From Solirubrobacter sp035555675 (GTDB taxonomy: Bacteria > Actinomycetota > Thermoleophilia > Solirubrobacterales > Solirubrobacteraceae): DNA of 64,000 bases. Below are positions 16,424-28,002 of this stretch, one piece after another (the stretch's first letter is position 1; the number at the start of each line of letters is the position of its first letter). A program made the position numbers and the translations under genes. The notes under the pieces are model-generated. The model saw only the letters and a list, made by a program, of their open reading frames with translations, searched no databases and had not been told where the DNA came from. Where the stretch lies: contig DATMGH010000124.1 of the NCBI GenBank assembly GCA_035555675.1, forward strand, positions 38,607 to 102,606. Reading direction: 5' to 3'.

Positions 16424-17502
16424 GCTTCCACCCCGAGCGCGACGGACGGCTCGACCCGGGTGATGCGCCGCAGCGTCACCGCGCCCCCGATCACGCCGGC
16501 GACGGCCAAAGTCACTGCCGCGCTGGTCACGCTCGTGGCGGAGAACCGCACGGGCACCGCGCCGCCGGACATCGCCGCGATCAGCGCGCCGCCGGCGAGC
16601 GTGCCGGCGGCGGTCGCGGCGACGACCACGACCGCGATCTGGACCAGCCCGTCACGGATGACGTACCCGCTCGACGCGCCCATCGCCTTGAGCACGCCGA
16701 CCTGGCGGGTCCGCTGCAGCGTCAGCACCGTGAAGAACGCGCCGACGATCAGCGCCGAGATCACCAGCAGGAACACGCGGATCATCGTCATCGTCTGCGT
16801 CTCCGCGGTGTACCCGGGGGAGCCCGCGTAGGCCGCCTGCTTGGTCAGCGTGTCGGTGCCGGCGAGCCGGTCGACCGCGGCCACGTCCGTGCCGCCGGGC
16901 ACCCGCAGCGCGATCGCCGAGAACCGGCCCTTGGGGTCCGCGCCGTAGTTGATCGACCGCCACGTCGCCAGCGAGGTGAACGCCAGGTCCACGTGGCCGT
17001 AGGAGCCGGCGTACGTGAAGCCGAGCACCGGGAGCTCCACGCCGCTCCCGCCCATCTGGAAGCGGTCGCCGACGCGCACGCCCTGCTCCTCGAACGCGTG
17101 CGAGAGCACTAGGCCGGGCGGGCCGGCGAGCGCCGCCCGGGCGTCCGCGCGCTCGACCAGGAAGCTGTCCGCGGGCACGCCGAACAGCGCGATGTCGATG
17201 CTCGCGCCCGCTTTGCCCGCCGCGTTGACGAACGCGACGCCGAGCGGCGACGCGGTCGCGTGCCGCTCCCACGTCCGCAGCTGGGATTCATCGAGCGTCG
17301 AGCGGGAGAACGTCGCCTGGGCGTGCGGCTCGAACGCCAGGTGATCGAACGGCAGGTCCCGGAGGCCCGACGTGCCCTGCTCGACCAGGCCGTCGCTCAG
17401 GCCGACCACGATCGTCGACAGCGCCGCGACCAGCACGACGACCAGGCCGACCAACCCGAACCGGCGCCACGACCGGCGCAGGTCCCGCACTGCCACGAAC
17501 AT
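16420..17502 (-). CDS. ABC transporter permease, FtsX/MacB-like
   Basis: Permease of about 360 residues. One N-terminal membrane helix (LVGLVVVLVAALSTIVVGL), a large extracytoplasmic domain (about residues 45-230) and three C-terminal helices make up the FtsX/MacB topology. The ATG at 17500-17502 has AAGGGA seven bases upstream; a GTG at 17506-17508 is the alternative. Forms the exporter with the ATPase whose GTG overlaps its stop. Expression is probably repressed by the TetR protein encoded last in the unit. Confidence 0.9.
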   Translation of the reverse strand: MFVAVRDLRRSWRRFGLVGLVVVLVAALSTIVVGLSDGLVEQGTSGLRDLPFDHLAFEPHAQATFSRSTLDESQLRTWERHATASPLGVAFVNAAGKAGASIDIALFGVPADSFLVERADARAALAGPPGLVLSHAFEEQGVRVGDRFQMGGSGVELPVLGFTYAGSYGHVDLAFTSLATWRSINYGADPKGRFSAIALRVPGGTDVAAVDRLAGTDTLTKQAAYAGSPGYTAETQTMTMIRVFLLVISALIVGAFFTVLTLQRTRQVGVLKAMGASSGYVIRDGLVQIAVVVVAATAAGTLAGGALIAAMSGGAVPVRFSATSVTSAAVTLAVAGVIGGAVTLRRITRVEPSVALGVEA

Positions 17503-17515
17503 CGTCACTTCCCTT

Positions 17516-17558
17516 TTGCCGACACGGTGTCGCCATCATAGCGACGCTGTGTCGGCAA
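17516..17558. promoter_or_regulatory. Probable TetR operator
   Basis: Perfect 10-base inverted repeat TTGCCGACAC / GTGTCGGCAA (17516-17525 and 17549-17558), with an inner ACAC-G-GTGT palindrome at 17522-17530. It lies in the short gap upstream of the permease start, overlapping where promoter and ribosome site should be, and fits control by the TetR gene at the end of that unit. Confidence 0.65.
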
Positions 17559-17569
17559 GCCTCGGCGCG

Positions 17570-18310
17570 CTAGGGCTTGCGGGCGCGGATGATCGCCGAG
17601 CCGGCGTGCCGGTGCACCCGGTGCGTGGGGCGGATCTCGACGTCGACCAGGCCCGCGTCGGCGAGCGCCTCGCGGAACTCGCGCTCGGTGAGCGCGCCGG
17701 CGATGCAGCCGGTGAACGCCGCCATGTCGGCGCGCGTCGCTTCGTCCATGTCCGGGTCGGCGATCACGTCGGAGACCGCGAACCGCCCGCCGGGCTTGAG
17801 CACCCGTGCCGCTTCCGCGAGCACGACGCGCTTGTCGGCGGCCAGGTTGATGACGCAGTTGGAGATCACGACGTCCACCGCGCCGGCCGGCAGCGGGATC
17901 TGCTCCAGGTAGCCCTTGACGAACTCGACGTTCTCCACGCCGGCCTGCGCGGCGTTCGCGCGGGCCAGGGCGAGCATCTCGTCGGTCATGTCGAGGCCGA
18001 TCGCCTTGCCGGCCGGGCCGACCCGCCGCGCGGAGATCAGCACGTCCGCCCCGGCGCCCGAGCCCAGGTCGAGGACCGTCTCGCCCTCGCGCAGGTCGGC
18101 GACCGCGGTCGGGACCCCGCAGCCCAGCGACGCGTTGAGCGCCGACTCCGGCGCGTCGGCGTCCGTGTACAGCGCGCCGCCGAAGACCTGCTCGCCGTGC
18201 TCGTCGGTGGTGCTGACGCCGCAGCACCCGCCGCCGGTGGTGGCCGCCCGCGCGGCGGCGGCGTACTTCTCGCGCACCGTGTCGCGAATGTCATGCGTCA
18301 GCTCAGCCAT
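17570..18310 (-). CDS. arsM: Arsenite methyltransferase
   Basis: SAM-dependent methyltransferase of 246 residues of the ArsM type. The conserved Cys residues used for As(III) binding appear in GGGCCG near residue 27, in SLGCGVP and SNCVINL, and in FTGCIAG. The SAM site is VLDLGSGAGAD. ArsM methylates arsenite to mono- to trimethyl products in the cytoplasm. Its ATG (18308-18310) lies inside the end of the arsR gene (13-base overlap), so the two are co-expressed and arsenic-induced. It belongs to the shorter bacterial ArsM group that lacks a long C-terminal extension. Confidence 0.9.
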   Translation of the reverse strand: MAELTHDIRDTVREKYAAAARAATTGGGCCGVSTTDEHGEQVFGGALYTDADAPESALNASLGCGVPTAVADLREGETVLDLGSGAGADVLISARRVGPAGKAIGLDMTDEMLALARANAAQAGVENVEFVKGYLEQIPLPAGAVDVVISNCVINLAADKRVVLAEAARVLKPGGRFAVSDVIADPDMDEATRADMAAFTGCIAGALTEREFREALADAGLVDVEIRPTHRVHRHAGSAIIRARKP

Positions 18311-18567
18311 CGGGTCAACTCCTGGAACGCGTCTGGGGTGATCGAGTAGTAGGCCCACCGGTGGCGGCGCTGCACCGACACCAGGCCGGCGTCGGTGAGC
18401 TTCTTCATGTGGTGCGAGAGCAGCGGCTGGCGGATCCCGAAGAGCGCGATCAGCTCGCACTGGCACACCGGCTGCTCGCTGCGGCGGAGCACGTCGAGGA
18501 TGCGGACCCGCAGCGGCTCGCCGAGCGTCTTGGCCACGGTCGCGATCCGCTCCGTGTCGACCGTCAT
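18298..18567 (-). CDS. arsR: ArsR family arsenic-responsive repressor
   Basis: ArsR/SmtB winged-helix protein of 89 residues from the ATG at 18565-18567. The vicinal thiols VCQC sit in the recognition region, like the CxC arsenite site of classical ArsR, followed by the helix-turn-helix RQPLLSHHMKKL and the wing RRHRWAYYSI. A longer in-frame start exists at 18636, but the operator overlaps the ATG chosen here, so the transcript is probably leaderless or short-leader. Represses itself and arsM. Confidence 0.9.
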   Translation of the reverse strand: MTVDTERIATVAKTLGEPLRVRILDVLRRSEQPVCQCELIALFGIRQPLLSHHMKKLTDAGLVSVQRRHRWAYYSITPDAFQELTRWLS

Positions 18568-18585
18568 ATCAATATCGACTGATAT
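18566..18585. promoter_or_regulatory. ArsR operator
   Basis: Perfect inverted repeat ATATCA-N8-TGATAT that overlaps the arsR start codon. Position and half-sites suit an ArsR-type dimer blocking the promoter. Confidence 0.7.
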
Positions 18586-18632
18586 GAGACGAACCGTATC
18601 ACCGACCGCCAGGCTCGCGACGTACCCGGCTC

Positions 18633-19454
18633 TCACCCGGCGGTGTAGGCACCGTCGACGGTGAGGTTGGCGCCGCTGACCCAGCGCGACTCGTCACCGG
18701 CGAGGAAGACGGCCATGTCGGCGACGTCCTCGGCGGTGCCGAGGTTGGGCCAGGGCGAGTTGTCGTGCAGGGTCCGGTTGAGCTCGGGGTCGTCGAGGAA
18801 CGGGCGCACCATCGCGGTCGCGAGGAAGCCGGGGCAGATGGCGTTGACGTTGATGCGCTCGGGCGCGAAGTCGACCGCGAGCTGCCGGGTGAGGTTGACG
18901 ACGGCGCCCTTGCTGGCGCAGTAGGCCGGCTCGGCCGCGAGCCCGACGAGGCCGCCGATGGACGCGATGTTGATGACCTTGCCGCGCGACTCGCCGCCCT
19001 CGTCAGGCTGAGCGAGCATCTGGGTGATGGCCGCCTTGCAGCCGAGGAAGACGCCCTTGGCGTTGACGGCCATCGTGAAGTCCCACTGCGCTTCGGTCTC
19101 GTCGACGATGGTGTGCAGCTCGGTGAAGACGCCGGCGTTGTTGACCATGATGTCCACGCGCCCGAAGGACTCGACCGCGGTGTCGATCAGCGCCTGGACC
19201 TGGTCGGCCTTGGTGGTGTCGCAGTCGCGGTATTCGGCGCCCACGCCGAAACCGGCGACGACTTCATCGGTGGGAACCTGGATGTCGCCCTCGTAGCCGC
19301 CTTCGCGCGCTTCGCGGCGGATGTCGGAGCAGACGACGCTGGCGCCTTCGCGGGCGAACGCGACGGCGATGGCGCGGCCGTTGCCCGAGCTGGAGCCGGT
19401 GACGACCGCGATCTTGCCGGCGAGGCGGCCGGCACCGGGCTGGATGCTGCTCAT
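18633..19454 (-). CDS. SDR with extended cofactor-pocket insertion
   Basis: SDR of 273 residues: TGSSSGNG loop, NNAG, catalytic YCASK and CPGF. Between the second strand (CSDIR) and the DCDTT strand is an insertion of about 30 residues (EAREGGYEGD and on), longer than in classical SDRs. A comparable insertion is a mark of SDRs that hold NAD very tightly, such as those of the mycofactocin type; that link is only suggestive. Strong GGAGGA ribosome site before the ATG at 19452-19454. Last gene of a three-gene unit with a second SDR and a hydrolase. Confidence 0.88.
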   Translation of the reverse strand: MSSIQPGAGRLAGKIAVVTGSSSGNGRAIAVAFAREGASVVCSDIRREAREGGYEGDIQVPTDEVVAGFGVGAEYRDCDTTKADQVQALIDTAVESFGRVDIMVNNAGVFTELHTIVDETEAQWDFTMAVNAKGVFLGCKAAITQMLAQPDEGGESRGKVINIASIGGLVGLAAEPAYCASKGAVVNLTRQLAVDFAPERINVNAICPGFLATAMVRPFLDDPELNRTLHDNSPWPNLGTAEDVADMAVFLAGDESRWVSGANLTVDGAYTAG

Positions 19455-19466
19455 GCTGGGTTCCTC

Positions 19467-20264
19467 CTAGACCGAATAGCGGCAGAGCGTCTCGCCGCCG
19501 TCGACGCGGACGAGGTCGCCGTGGATGTAGCTGGACTCCTCGGACGCCAGGAAGACGGCCAGGGCCGCGATGTCCGCGGCCTCGCCCCAGCGCTTGAGCG
19601 GAATCGACTCGGTGAAGACCCGGTCGAAGTCCTTGTCGTCGACGAGCTCGCGCGTGAGGGCGGTCTTCGCGTAGGTCGGGCAGATGCCGTTGACGCGGAT
19701 GCCCTCGTGGCCGTACTCGATGGCCAGGCACCGGGTCAGGTTGGCCTGGGCGCCCTTGGACGTGTTGTAGACCGACTGGCGCGGGTGGCCCTGCAGGCCC
19801 GCGGTCGAGACGAGGTTGATGATGGTGCCGCCGTCGCCCTGCGCCAGGAACTGCCTGATCGCGGCCTGCGACGGGAACCAGGTGCCCTTGACGTTGACGG
19901 TGAAGCACGCGTCGAGGTCGGCCTCGCTGAACTCGTGCATGAGCTTGCCGCCGCGGTAGATGCCGGCGTTGTTCATGAGGATGTCCAGGCGCCCGAACCG
20001 CTCGACCGCCGCGGCGATCAGCGCGTCGGTCTGCTCGGGCCGGGTGACGTCGCAGCTCACGTAGACCGCGGTCCCGCCGTCGGCCTCGATCGCTTCGACC
20101 GTCGTGGTCTGGATGTCGTCCTCGAAGCCGCCGGGAAGCGGCTGCTCGCGGATGTCGCTGACCACGACCCGGGCGCCCTCGGCGGCGAACGCGCGCGCGA
20201 TCGCGCGCCCGAACCCCGAGCTGGCGCCGGTCACGACCGCGACCTTGTCCTCCAGCCGGCTCAT
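19467..20264 (-). CDS. SDR family oxidoreductase
   Basis: SDR of 265 residues: TGASSGFG loop, SDIRE, NNAG, catalytic YNTSK, and the C-terminal RVDGGETL. Like its neighbour at 18633 it carries a roughly 25-residue insertion after the second strand (QPLPGGFEDD region), so the two are probably paralogues acting on related substrates. ATG (20262-20264) overlaps the TGA of the hydrolase; 12 bases separate it from the next SDR. Likely successive oxidations of an alcohol or sterol-like substrate. Confidence 0.88.
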   Translation of the reverse strand: MSRLEDKVAVVTGASSGFGRAIARAFAAEGARVVVSDIREQPLPGGFEDDIQTTTVEAIEADGGTAVYVSCDVTRPEQTDALIAAAVERFGRLDILMNNAGIYRGGKLMHEFSEADLDACFTVNVKGTWFPSQAAIRQFLAQGDGGTIINLVSTAGLQGHPRQSVYNTSKGAQANLTRCLAIEYGHEGIRVNGICPTYAKTALTRELVDDKDFDRVFTESIPLKRWGEAADIAALAVFLASEESSYIHGDLVRVDGGETLCRYSV

Positions 20265-21163
20265 CGCGCCACCCCCAGGTGCCGGGTGAACCAGTCGACC
20301 GCGGCGGGGCCGGCGTGGTCGAACCCGTCGACGTAGGCGTCGAAGTGCCCGCCGGGCAGGATCACGAGCCGCTTCGGCTCGCGGGCGGTCTCGTAGCCGG
20401 CGATCGCGATCTCGGTCTGCGTGAGCACGTCGTTCTCCGCCACGCACATCAGCAGCGGCGTCGGGCTGATCCACGGCAGGTAGGTGCCGGGCTCGTACTC
20501 GGTGAACAGCTCGACGCTGCGCAGCGTGACCTCGTTGCGCCACGACGGCGCGCGCGACTCGTGCGTGGCGGTGAACCACGCGTAGGAGTCCGGCGTCGGC
20601 AGCGCCGACGGCGCCAGCGGATCGGCGTCCACGACCGGCACCATCGCCGGCGCTTCGCCGGCGAAGCGGGCCTCCCGGTCGGCGTTGAACTGCGCCTGGA
20701 AGGCCGCGATGAAGTCCGCTCGCACGAGCGCGCGGAAGTTCGCGTGCCCGGACACCAGCGGCACCTGGGAGACGACGCACTTCACGCGCCGGTCGATCGC
20801 GGCGACGACCAGCACGTGCCCGCCGGAGTAGCTGGACCCCCAGATCCCGATCCGGTTCGCGTCGACCTCCGAGCGGGTGCCGGCGTAGGTGATCGCGGTC
20901 CGGTAGTCGCGGACCTGCGCCCACGGGTCGATCTCCTGGCGCGGCTCGCCGTCGCTGGCGCCGAAGTTGCGGTTGTCGAACACCAGCGCCGCCAGGCCTG
21001 CGGCGGCGAACGCCTCGGCGAAGCGGTCCAGGTACATCTCCTTGACGGCCGAGAACCCGTGGGCCATCACGATCGTCGGCGACGGGCCGCCGGCGCCGTC
21101 GGGCGTGTACAACCAGCCGCGCAGGGTCACGCCATCGGCGTTGAACTCGACGTCTTCTCTCAT
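20261..21163 (-). CDS. Alpha/beta hydrolase (dienelactone-hydrolase/X-Pro-peptidase-like)
   Basis: Hydrolase of 300 residues. Seen are the VMAHGFSAVKE oxyanion strand, FDNRNFGAS, the nucleophile elbow GSSYSGG, an Asp in ENDVLT and His in PGGHFDAY. The overall pattern is that of the DltD/YcjY-like hydrolases with a short cap. First gene of the hydrolase-SDR-SDR unit; GAGGAG stands before the ATG. The upstream AraC-type gene on the same strand is the likely activator. Confidence 0.87.
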   Translation of the reverse strand: MREDVEFNADGVTLRGWLYTPDGAGGPSPTIVMAHGFSAVKEMYLDRFAEAFAAAGLAALVFDNRNFGASDGEPRQEIDPWAQVRDYRTAITYAGTRSEVDANRIGIWGSSYSGGHVLVVAAIDRRVKCVVSQVPLVSGHANFRALVRADFIAAFQAQFNADREARFAGEAPAMVPVVDADPLAPSALPTPDSYAWFTATHESRAPSWRNEVTLRSVELFTEYEPGTYLPWISPTPLLMCVAENDVLTQTEIAIAGYETAREPKRLVILPGGHFDAYVDGFDHAGPAAVDWFTRHLGVAR

Positions 21164-21249
21164 CGCGCTCCTCCGAGCTGACGGGTGCAGCGACCGACCG
21201 TACGCGCGCCCGGAGAGCGCGGCGAGGCGATCCGCGCACGCGTGTGCGG

Positions 21250-22215
21250 CTATCCGCGCAGCGGCGGATTGGCGCGGGCGGCGCTCGGCGTCTCGCCGTA
21301 GGCGCGCTTGAACACGCGCGCGAAGTGCCCGGAGTCCACGAAGCCCCAGCGGAACGCGATCTCGGTCACGGTGGCGTGCTCGTCGCGCAGCAGATCGGCG
21401 CGGGCGCGCGCCAGCCGGCGCCGGCGAACGAAGGCCGCCACCGAATCCTCCTGCTCCTCGAACGCCAGCTGCAGGCTCCGCAGCGACACGTGCAGCGCCC
21501 GCGCGATCGTCTCGGGCATGAGCGTGGGATCGCCCAGGTGGCGTTCCACGTGCTCGGTCGCCAACGCGTGCAGCGCCGCCCGCAGCGCGATCCGGCCCGG
21601 CTTGGCGTCCGGGCGCAGCGACGCGGCCAGCAGCTCCACCGCGGCGTTGCGCGCCGCCGCGGCGGCCGCGCGGTCGAGCGTGGGCACCAGCTCCGAGAGC
21701 GCCTGCAGGTGCGCCACCAGCAGCGGCACCGCCGGCGAGCGGCGCGCCAGCCCGACGGCCGTGAGCCGGTCCCAGTGCGGGCACAGCGCCGCGAGCTCCT
21801 CGCGCGGAAGGAACAGCGTCCGCTTGCGCAGCGGCTCGAGCACCGTGAACTCGGCCGCGCGGCGCGAGTCCCAGACCACGACCTCGCCGGCGGTCAGCTC
21901 GGCGGCGCGCCCGTCCTGCGCGAGCACCTCGCGCCCGCCCCGGTTCATCAGCACGCCGACGAACTCCCCGTCGGTGGACGCGATCTCCACGCGCCCGCGC
22001 ACGCCGCGACAGGGGGCGCAGCCGCAATCCACAAGCGACCCGTCGCCGAGCACCACGCGGTTGACCCACGCGGGTGCCGCGGGCTCGGCCGCGGGTCCCG
22101 GCACCGAGCGCCACGGCAGGTGCGTGGCGGCCAGGACTTCAGACCACGCCTCGGAGCGCTCCGCGGCCTCGAAGTCGCGCAGGTCGAACCGCTCGATTGG
22201 CACCGTGGCAGCCAC
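21250..22215 (-). CDS. AraC family regulator with AraC-binding-like N-terminal domain
   Basis: Regulator of 321 residues from the GTG at 22213-22215. The N-terminal half (about 1-190) is the FEAxxRSExW type effector domain found in AraC/FeaR-like activators. The C-terminal 100 residues hold the paired helix-turn-helix (LHVSLRSLQLAFEEQ, then ITEIAFRWGFVDSGHFARVFKRAYGETP). A near-palindrome CCGCGCACG/CGTGTGCGG at 21232-21249 right after the stop may end its transcript. It most likely activates the hydrolase-SDR unit downstream. Confidence 0.9.
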   Translation of the reverse strand: MAATVPIERFDLRDFEAAERSEAWSEVLAATHLPWRSVPGPAAEPAAPAWVNRVVLGDGSLVDCGCAPCRGVRGRVEIASTDGEFVGVLMNRGGREVLAQDGRAAELTAGEVVVWDSRRAAEFTVLEPLRKRTLFLPREELAALCPHWDRLTAVGLARRSPAVPLLVAHLQALSELVPTLDRAAAAAARNAAVELLAASLRPDAKPGRIALRAALHALATEHVERHLGDPTLMPETIARALHVSLRSLQLAFEEQEDSVAAFVRRRRLARARADLLRDEHATVTEIAFRWGFVDSGHFARVFKRAYGETPSAARANPPLRG

Positions 22216-22483
22216 AGCTCCTCAGGCGAAGTCTACGGTCTCGGGACTGCAACTGGTGCCTGTGCGCAGCCGCCGGGATGTCGCGGCGCTCGATCTCTAC
22301 GAGCTCAGCGACGTGCACCCGAAACGCCATCCATCTCACCGTGCCTCGTCGGTTTCGGACGCACGCACAGCCGGTGTCGTCGCAGGCGCGTGCGAGCAGC
22401 CGAGGGCAAAGCGTTGCTCGCGATCCCGCGACAACGCAAGCCGCTTGACTTGCGGAGCTTGGATGGGGCAGTCTGTCGCGCCC
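22216..22483. other. Intergenic region without a visible gene
   Basis: 268 bases between the start of the AraC gene (minus) and the secreted repeat protein (plus). No convincing coding frame, RNA or repeat is seen; it should hold the two divergent promoters. Confidence 0.5.
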
Positions 22484-23578
22484 ATGCGCCACGAGCTCTT
22501 CATCGTCGCTCCGCGCCGCGCCGGCATCGCGCAGATTCGTCTATGGCGTTCGCGCAGCGGAGCCCTGTGGGCTGCAGTCTGTGCGATCGTTCTTGTGGCG
22601 CTTGCTGTTCAGCCTGACACGAGCTGGGCCGCCGTGAAGCGAGTACGGGTCGACCTGGCGGGCGGCGGCCCGGTCAGCTGCCCATCGACCGATCAGTGCA
22701 CGCTTGTCGACGAGTGGGGCCGAGCGGTGACGTTCAATCCGTTGACGTTCAAGCGGACGAACGTCTTCACGATCGACTCGGACGCCTCTGAGCCGCCCAG
22801 TGAGGACTGGTCGTTCCTTGGATTGGCTTGTCCGTCGACGACGCAGTGCACGGCGGTCGACAGCGGTGGGCGAGCTGTGACCTTCAATCCGCTCGTGGTG
22901 TCGCAGCCGCCGGCGGTCAGGATCGGCCCGACCAACACGCGCGTCCGCGGGTTCTACGGGCTTGCGTGTCCGACGACGACGCAGTGCACCGCAGTGGACC
23001 ATCTCGGTATGCAAGTCACGTTTGATCCAGCGACGCCGGAGGCGGTCCACGTCGTCTCCATCGCATCGGCAGATTACGTCGCGAGCGGGTTTGCGTGCCC
23101 GTCGGTCTCCCACTGCGTGACGATGACTGACGGCGCATCCCAGAACGTGACGGTCTTCGACCCGACGGCGTCCGTGAGACCTACGCCGTTCAACATGACT
23201 CGTCAAGGGGATTGGGGCTATCAGTCCGCAGTTGCCTGCCCTGCGGTCACGCAATGCACCGTCGTCAACGACAGCGTGAGCCTAATGATCACGTTCGACC
23301 CGACGGCGCTTCGCCGGTCGCGCCCACGCAGCATTTCGCACAACCTCAATGGCAGCCTCCACATCCGGTGCCCGGATATCAGCCGTTGCGTGGTCATGGA
23401 CCTTTACGGTCGTGTGGTCACGGTGAACCCGAAGACGTTCAAGCACAGCAAGACTCGCGTCCTGATCAGCTCGCGTGACCGAAGTTACCTTTTCGTCCAG
23501 CTCGCATGTCCGTCACCTGAGAGGTGCTTCGCCGTGGACGTCAACGGCTGGGCGTACCCCTTCGTGCCGCATATCTGA
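22484..23578 (+). CDS. Secreted Cys-motif repeat protein, likely beta-propeller
   Basis: Protein of 364 residues exported by an N-terminal hydrophobic segment (about residues 25-48, ending TSWAA). The mature part is made of about seven repeats of 45-50 residues, each with a core of the type ACPSTTQCTAVD followed by GRAVTFNP. The two Cys of each repeat are spaced CP-x4/5-C, so one disulfide per blade is likely. The regular strand pattern suggests a beta-propeller on the cell surface. No catalytic motif is seen, and function is unknown. Stand-alone gene. Confidence 0.85.
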   Translation: MRHELFIVAPRRAGIAQIRLWRSRSGALWAAVCAIVLVALAVQPDTSWAAVKRVRVDLAGGGPVSCPSTDQCTLVDEWGRAVTFNPLTFKRTNVFTIDSDASEPPSEDWSFLGLACPSTTQCTAVDSGGRAVTFNPLVVSQPPAVRIGPTNTRVRGFYGLACPTTTQCTAVDHLGMQVTFDPATPEAVHVVSIASADYVASGFACPSVSHCVTMTDGASQNVTVFDPTASVRPTPFNMTRQGDWGYQSAVACPAVTQCTVVNDSVSLMITFDPTALRRSRPRSISHNLNGSLHIRCPDISRCVVMDLYGRVVTVNPKTFKHSKTRVLISSRDRSYLFVQLACPSPERCFAVDVNGWAYPFVPHI

Positions 23579-23637
23579 TCGATCCGCAGCCAGACGCCCG
23601 GTGCGTGCCACCCGATGAGCAACTACGATCCCGTCGC

Positions 23638-24009
23638 ATGAGATGGTCGCTGACGACGCTCTTCGCCCTCGTTCTGGCTCTGGCACCGGTTTCCGCGAAC
23701 GCCAGGGAACGAACGCCGACCAAGGTCACGATCAAGGCCGCCAAGACGGTCAAGGCAGGCAAGCCGTTCAAGTTCACGGGCTCGGTCTCCGGCGGCGTCG
23801 ACGTCGGTTACGTCAGGGTCACCATGACCAGCAGCAGGGGCGAGATTCAGCTGGTCGCGAAGATCCAGGCGGACGGGACGTTCAGGCCCAACCCCGTCGA
23901 AGCCGTGACGCACGAGCCGGGAACGTTCACGCTGAAGGTTCGTTTCCGCGGCGATGCCACGCACAAGCCATCAAGCGCTACTGCCAAGATCCGAGTCACG
24001 GCACACTGA
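23638..24009 (+). CDS. Small secreted Ig-like (Big-type) protein
   Basis: Protein of 123 residues with a signal peptide (residues 1-22, cleavage after NA or ARA) and a single bacterial Ig-like domain, shown by TPTKVTIKAAKTVKAGKPFKFTG at its start (given in part) and the closing VRFRGDATHKPSSA pattern. Such domains normally occur as stalk units in surface proteins; here one unit stands alone. Same strand and 59 bases after the repeat protein gene, so the two may be expressed together. No strong ribosome site is seen. Confidence 0.8.
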   Translation: MRWSLTTLFALVLALAPVSANARERTPTKVTIKAAKTVKAGKPFKFTGSVSGGVDVGYVRVTMTSSRGEIQLVAKIQADGTFRPNPVEAVTHEPGTFTLKVRFRGDATHKPSSATAKIRVTAH

Positions 24010-24023
24010 CCTCGAGCCGGGAG

Positions 24024-24053
24024 GTCTGACAGCAGGCAAGCGTGCTGTCAGAC
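24024..24053. terminator. Strong hairpin after the Ig-like gene
   Basis: Perfect 11-base stem GTCTGACAGCA / TGCTGTCAGAC with an 8-base loop, 15 bases after the stop. No T-run follows, but in GC-rich actinobacteria such hairpins often serve as terminators. It also lies on the 3' side of the convergent nrdJ gene. Confidence 0.55.
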
Positions 24054-24149
24054 CCCGGATTCGGGGCACTGCGGCCTCGCCGGAATGGAACGAGGCCGCA
24101 GATGGTCACCTATTCGGCCAGAAGCGCGACAACTTGATGGCCAGCTACA

Positions 24150-27029
<2,880 letters not shown>

Positions 27030-27125
27030 GGTCTGCGGGTCTCCCTTCAGCGTGCCGGCCCGGCACGAACCTCAAATCTTGCGGGCCGACGATGATGCCT
27101 GGAGTGTCGGATGGAACGGATCAAG

Positions 27126-27150
27126 AACCCTGCAAATAGCAGGTTTTATT
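27126..27150. terminator. Short hairpin between two minus-strand genes
   Basis: Stem CCTGC-AAATA-GCAGG (27129-27143) flanked by AA and TT(TT), with a TTTTATT tract on the plus-strand side. It lies between the stop of the 27169 gene and the nrdJ start, so it could end the upstream transcript or act in the nrdJ leader. The T-tract is on the wrong strand for a simple minus-strand terminator. Confidence 0.35.
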
Positions 27151-27168
27151 CTAGCGGCCAATCCCGCA

Positions 27169-27975
27169 CTATCGGCCGATTTTGAGCCAGTCCGAGAAGT
27201 CCGCCCACGTGGTCTTGGAGCGGAAAACGGCTTCGTTGAGCGCATGCCGGACCCGTGGCGAGCCGCGGCCGGTGAACGCCGACGCGCCAAGTGCGGCGCC
27301 GCCCAGCAGCGCGATCCCGATCAGGATGCCCGGGACCAGTAGACGGTCGGCGTTGGAGCTGGCGACGATCGCGGGGGTCGGGGACGGCCCCGGCGTGGCG
27401 GCGGGCGGGAGGGTCGGCGCGGGGGTCGGTGCCGGCGCGGGCGTCTCGACCGGCGGCAGCTCGCCGGACTCGGGCGTCGGCGTGCTCGTGTCCTCGGGCG
27501 GCGGGAGCGCGCCGCCACCGTCGTTGTCGCCGGAGTCGTCCTGCGCCGGCGGCAGCGCGCCGTCGTCGGCGGTGGCGTCGGGCGTCGCGGTGTCCGCCGG
27601 CGTCGCCGTGGCGGTCGCCGTCGGCGTCGCGGTCGCCTGCTTGCAGCGGCCCTTGTCGTGGCGCTGGATGCCCGCCTGGACCGCCTCGCGGAAGTCCGGG
27701 AAGTCCCGGTCGAAGTCCGGCTCGATCGAGTCCAGCGTGTCCTGCAGATCGGCCCGCGTGTGCTTGCAGACGTCGATCACGCCGTCGCGGCTGTAGTCGT
27801 CGTAGACCGACTTGACCGCCTTGGGCGCGTCGGCGGGCGGATCGGCCGCGGTGCCGTCGTCCTGGGCTGCGGTCGCGGTGGGCGTCGGCGTCGGCGTCTG
27901 CGCGAACGACGCGCCGGGAGCGACCGCCAGGAGCGCCAGCGCGGCCAGCAGGGCCGTGATCGGGCGCGTGCGCAT
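27169..27975 (-). CDS. Secreted/membrane-anchored Pro/Thr-rich protein
   Basis: Protein of 268 residues with a signal peptide (1-25, ending SFAQ), a short TPTPTPTATA linker, a compact Asp-rich domain at about 45-115 (VYDDYSRDGVIDVC ... KGRC) with two Cys, then about 90 residues of Ala/Thr/Pro/Asp low complexity, and a C-terminal membrane helix (LLVPGILIGIALLGGAALGASA) followed by a cytoplasmic tail. The topology is that of a cell-wall-spanning anchored protein whose small head faces outward. Function unknown. Starts 27 bases from the divergent YdeI-like gene. Confidence 0.8.
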   Translation of the reverse strand: MRTRPITALLAALALLAVAPGASFAQTPTPTPTATAAQDDGTAADPPADAPKAVKSVYDDYSRDGVIDVCKHTRADLQDTLDSIEPDFDRDFPDFREAVQAGIQRHDKGRCKQATATPTATATATPADTATPDATADDGALPPAQDDSGDNDGGGALPPPEDTSTPTPESGELPPVETPAPAPTPAPTLPPAATPGPSPTPAIVASSNADRLLVPGILIGIALLGGAALGASAFTGRGSPRVRHALNEAVFRSKTTWADFSDWLKIGR

Positions 27976-28002
27976 GGAGCACTCACTGTACCGTCGAGGG
28001 CC

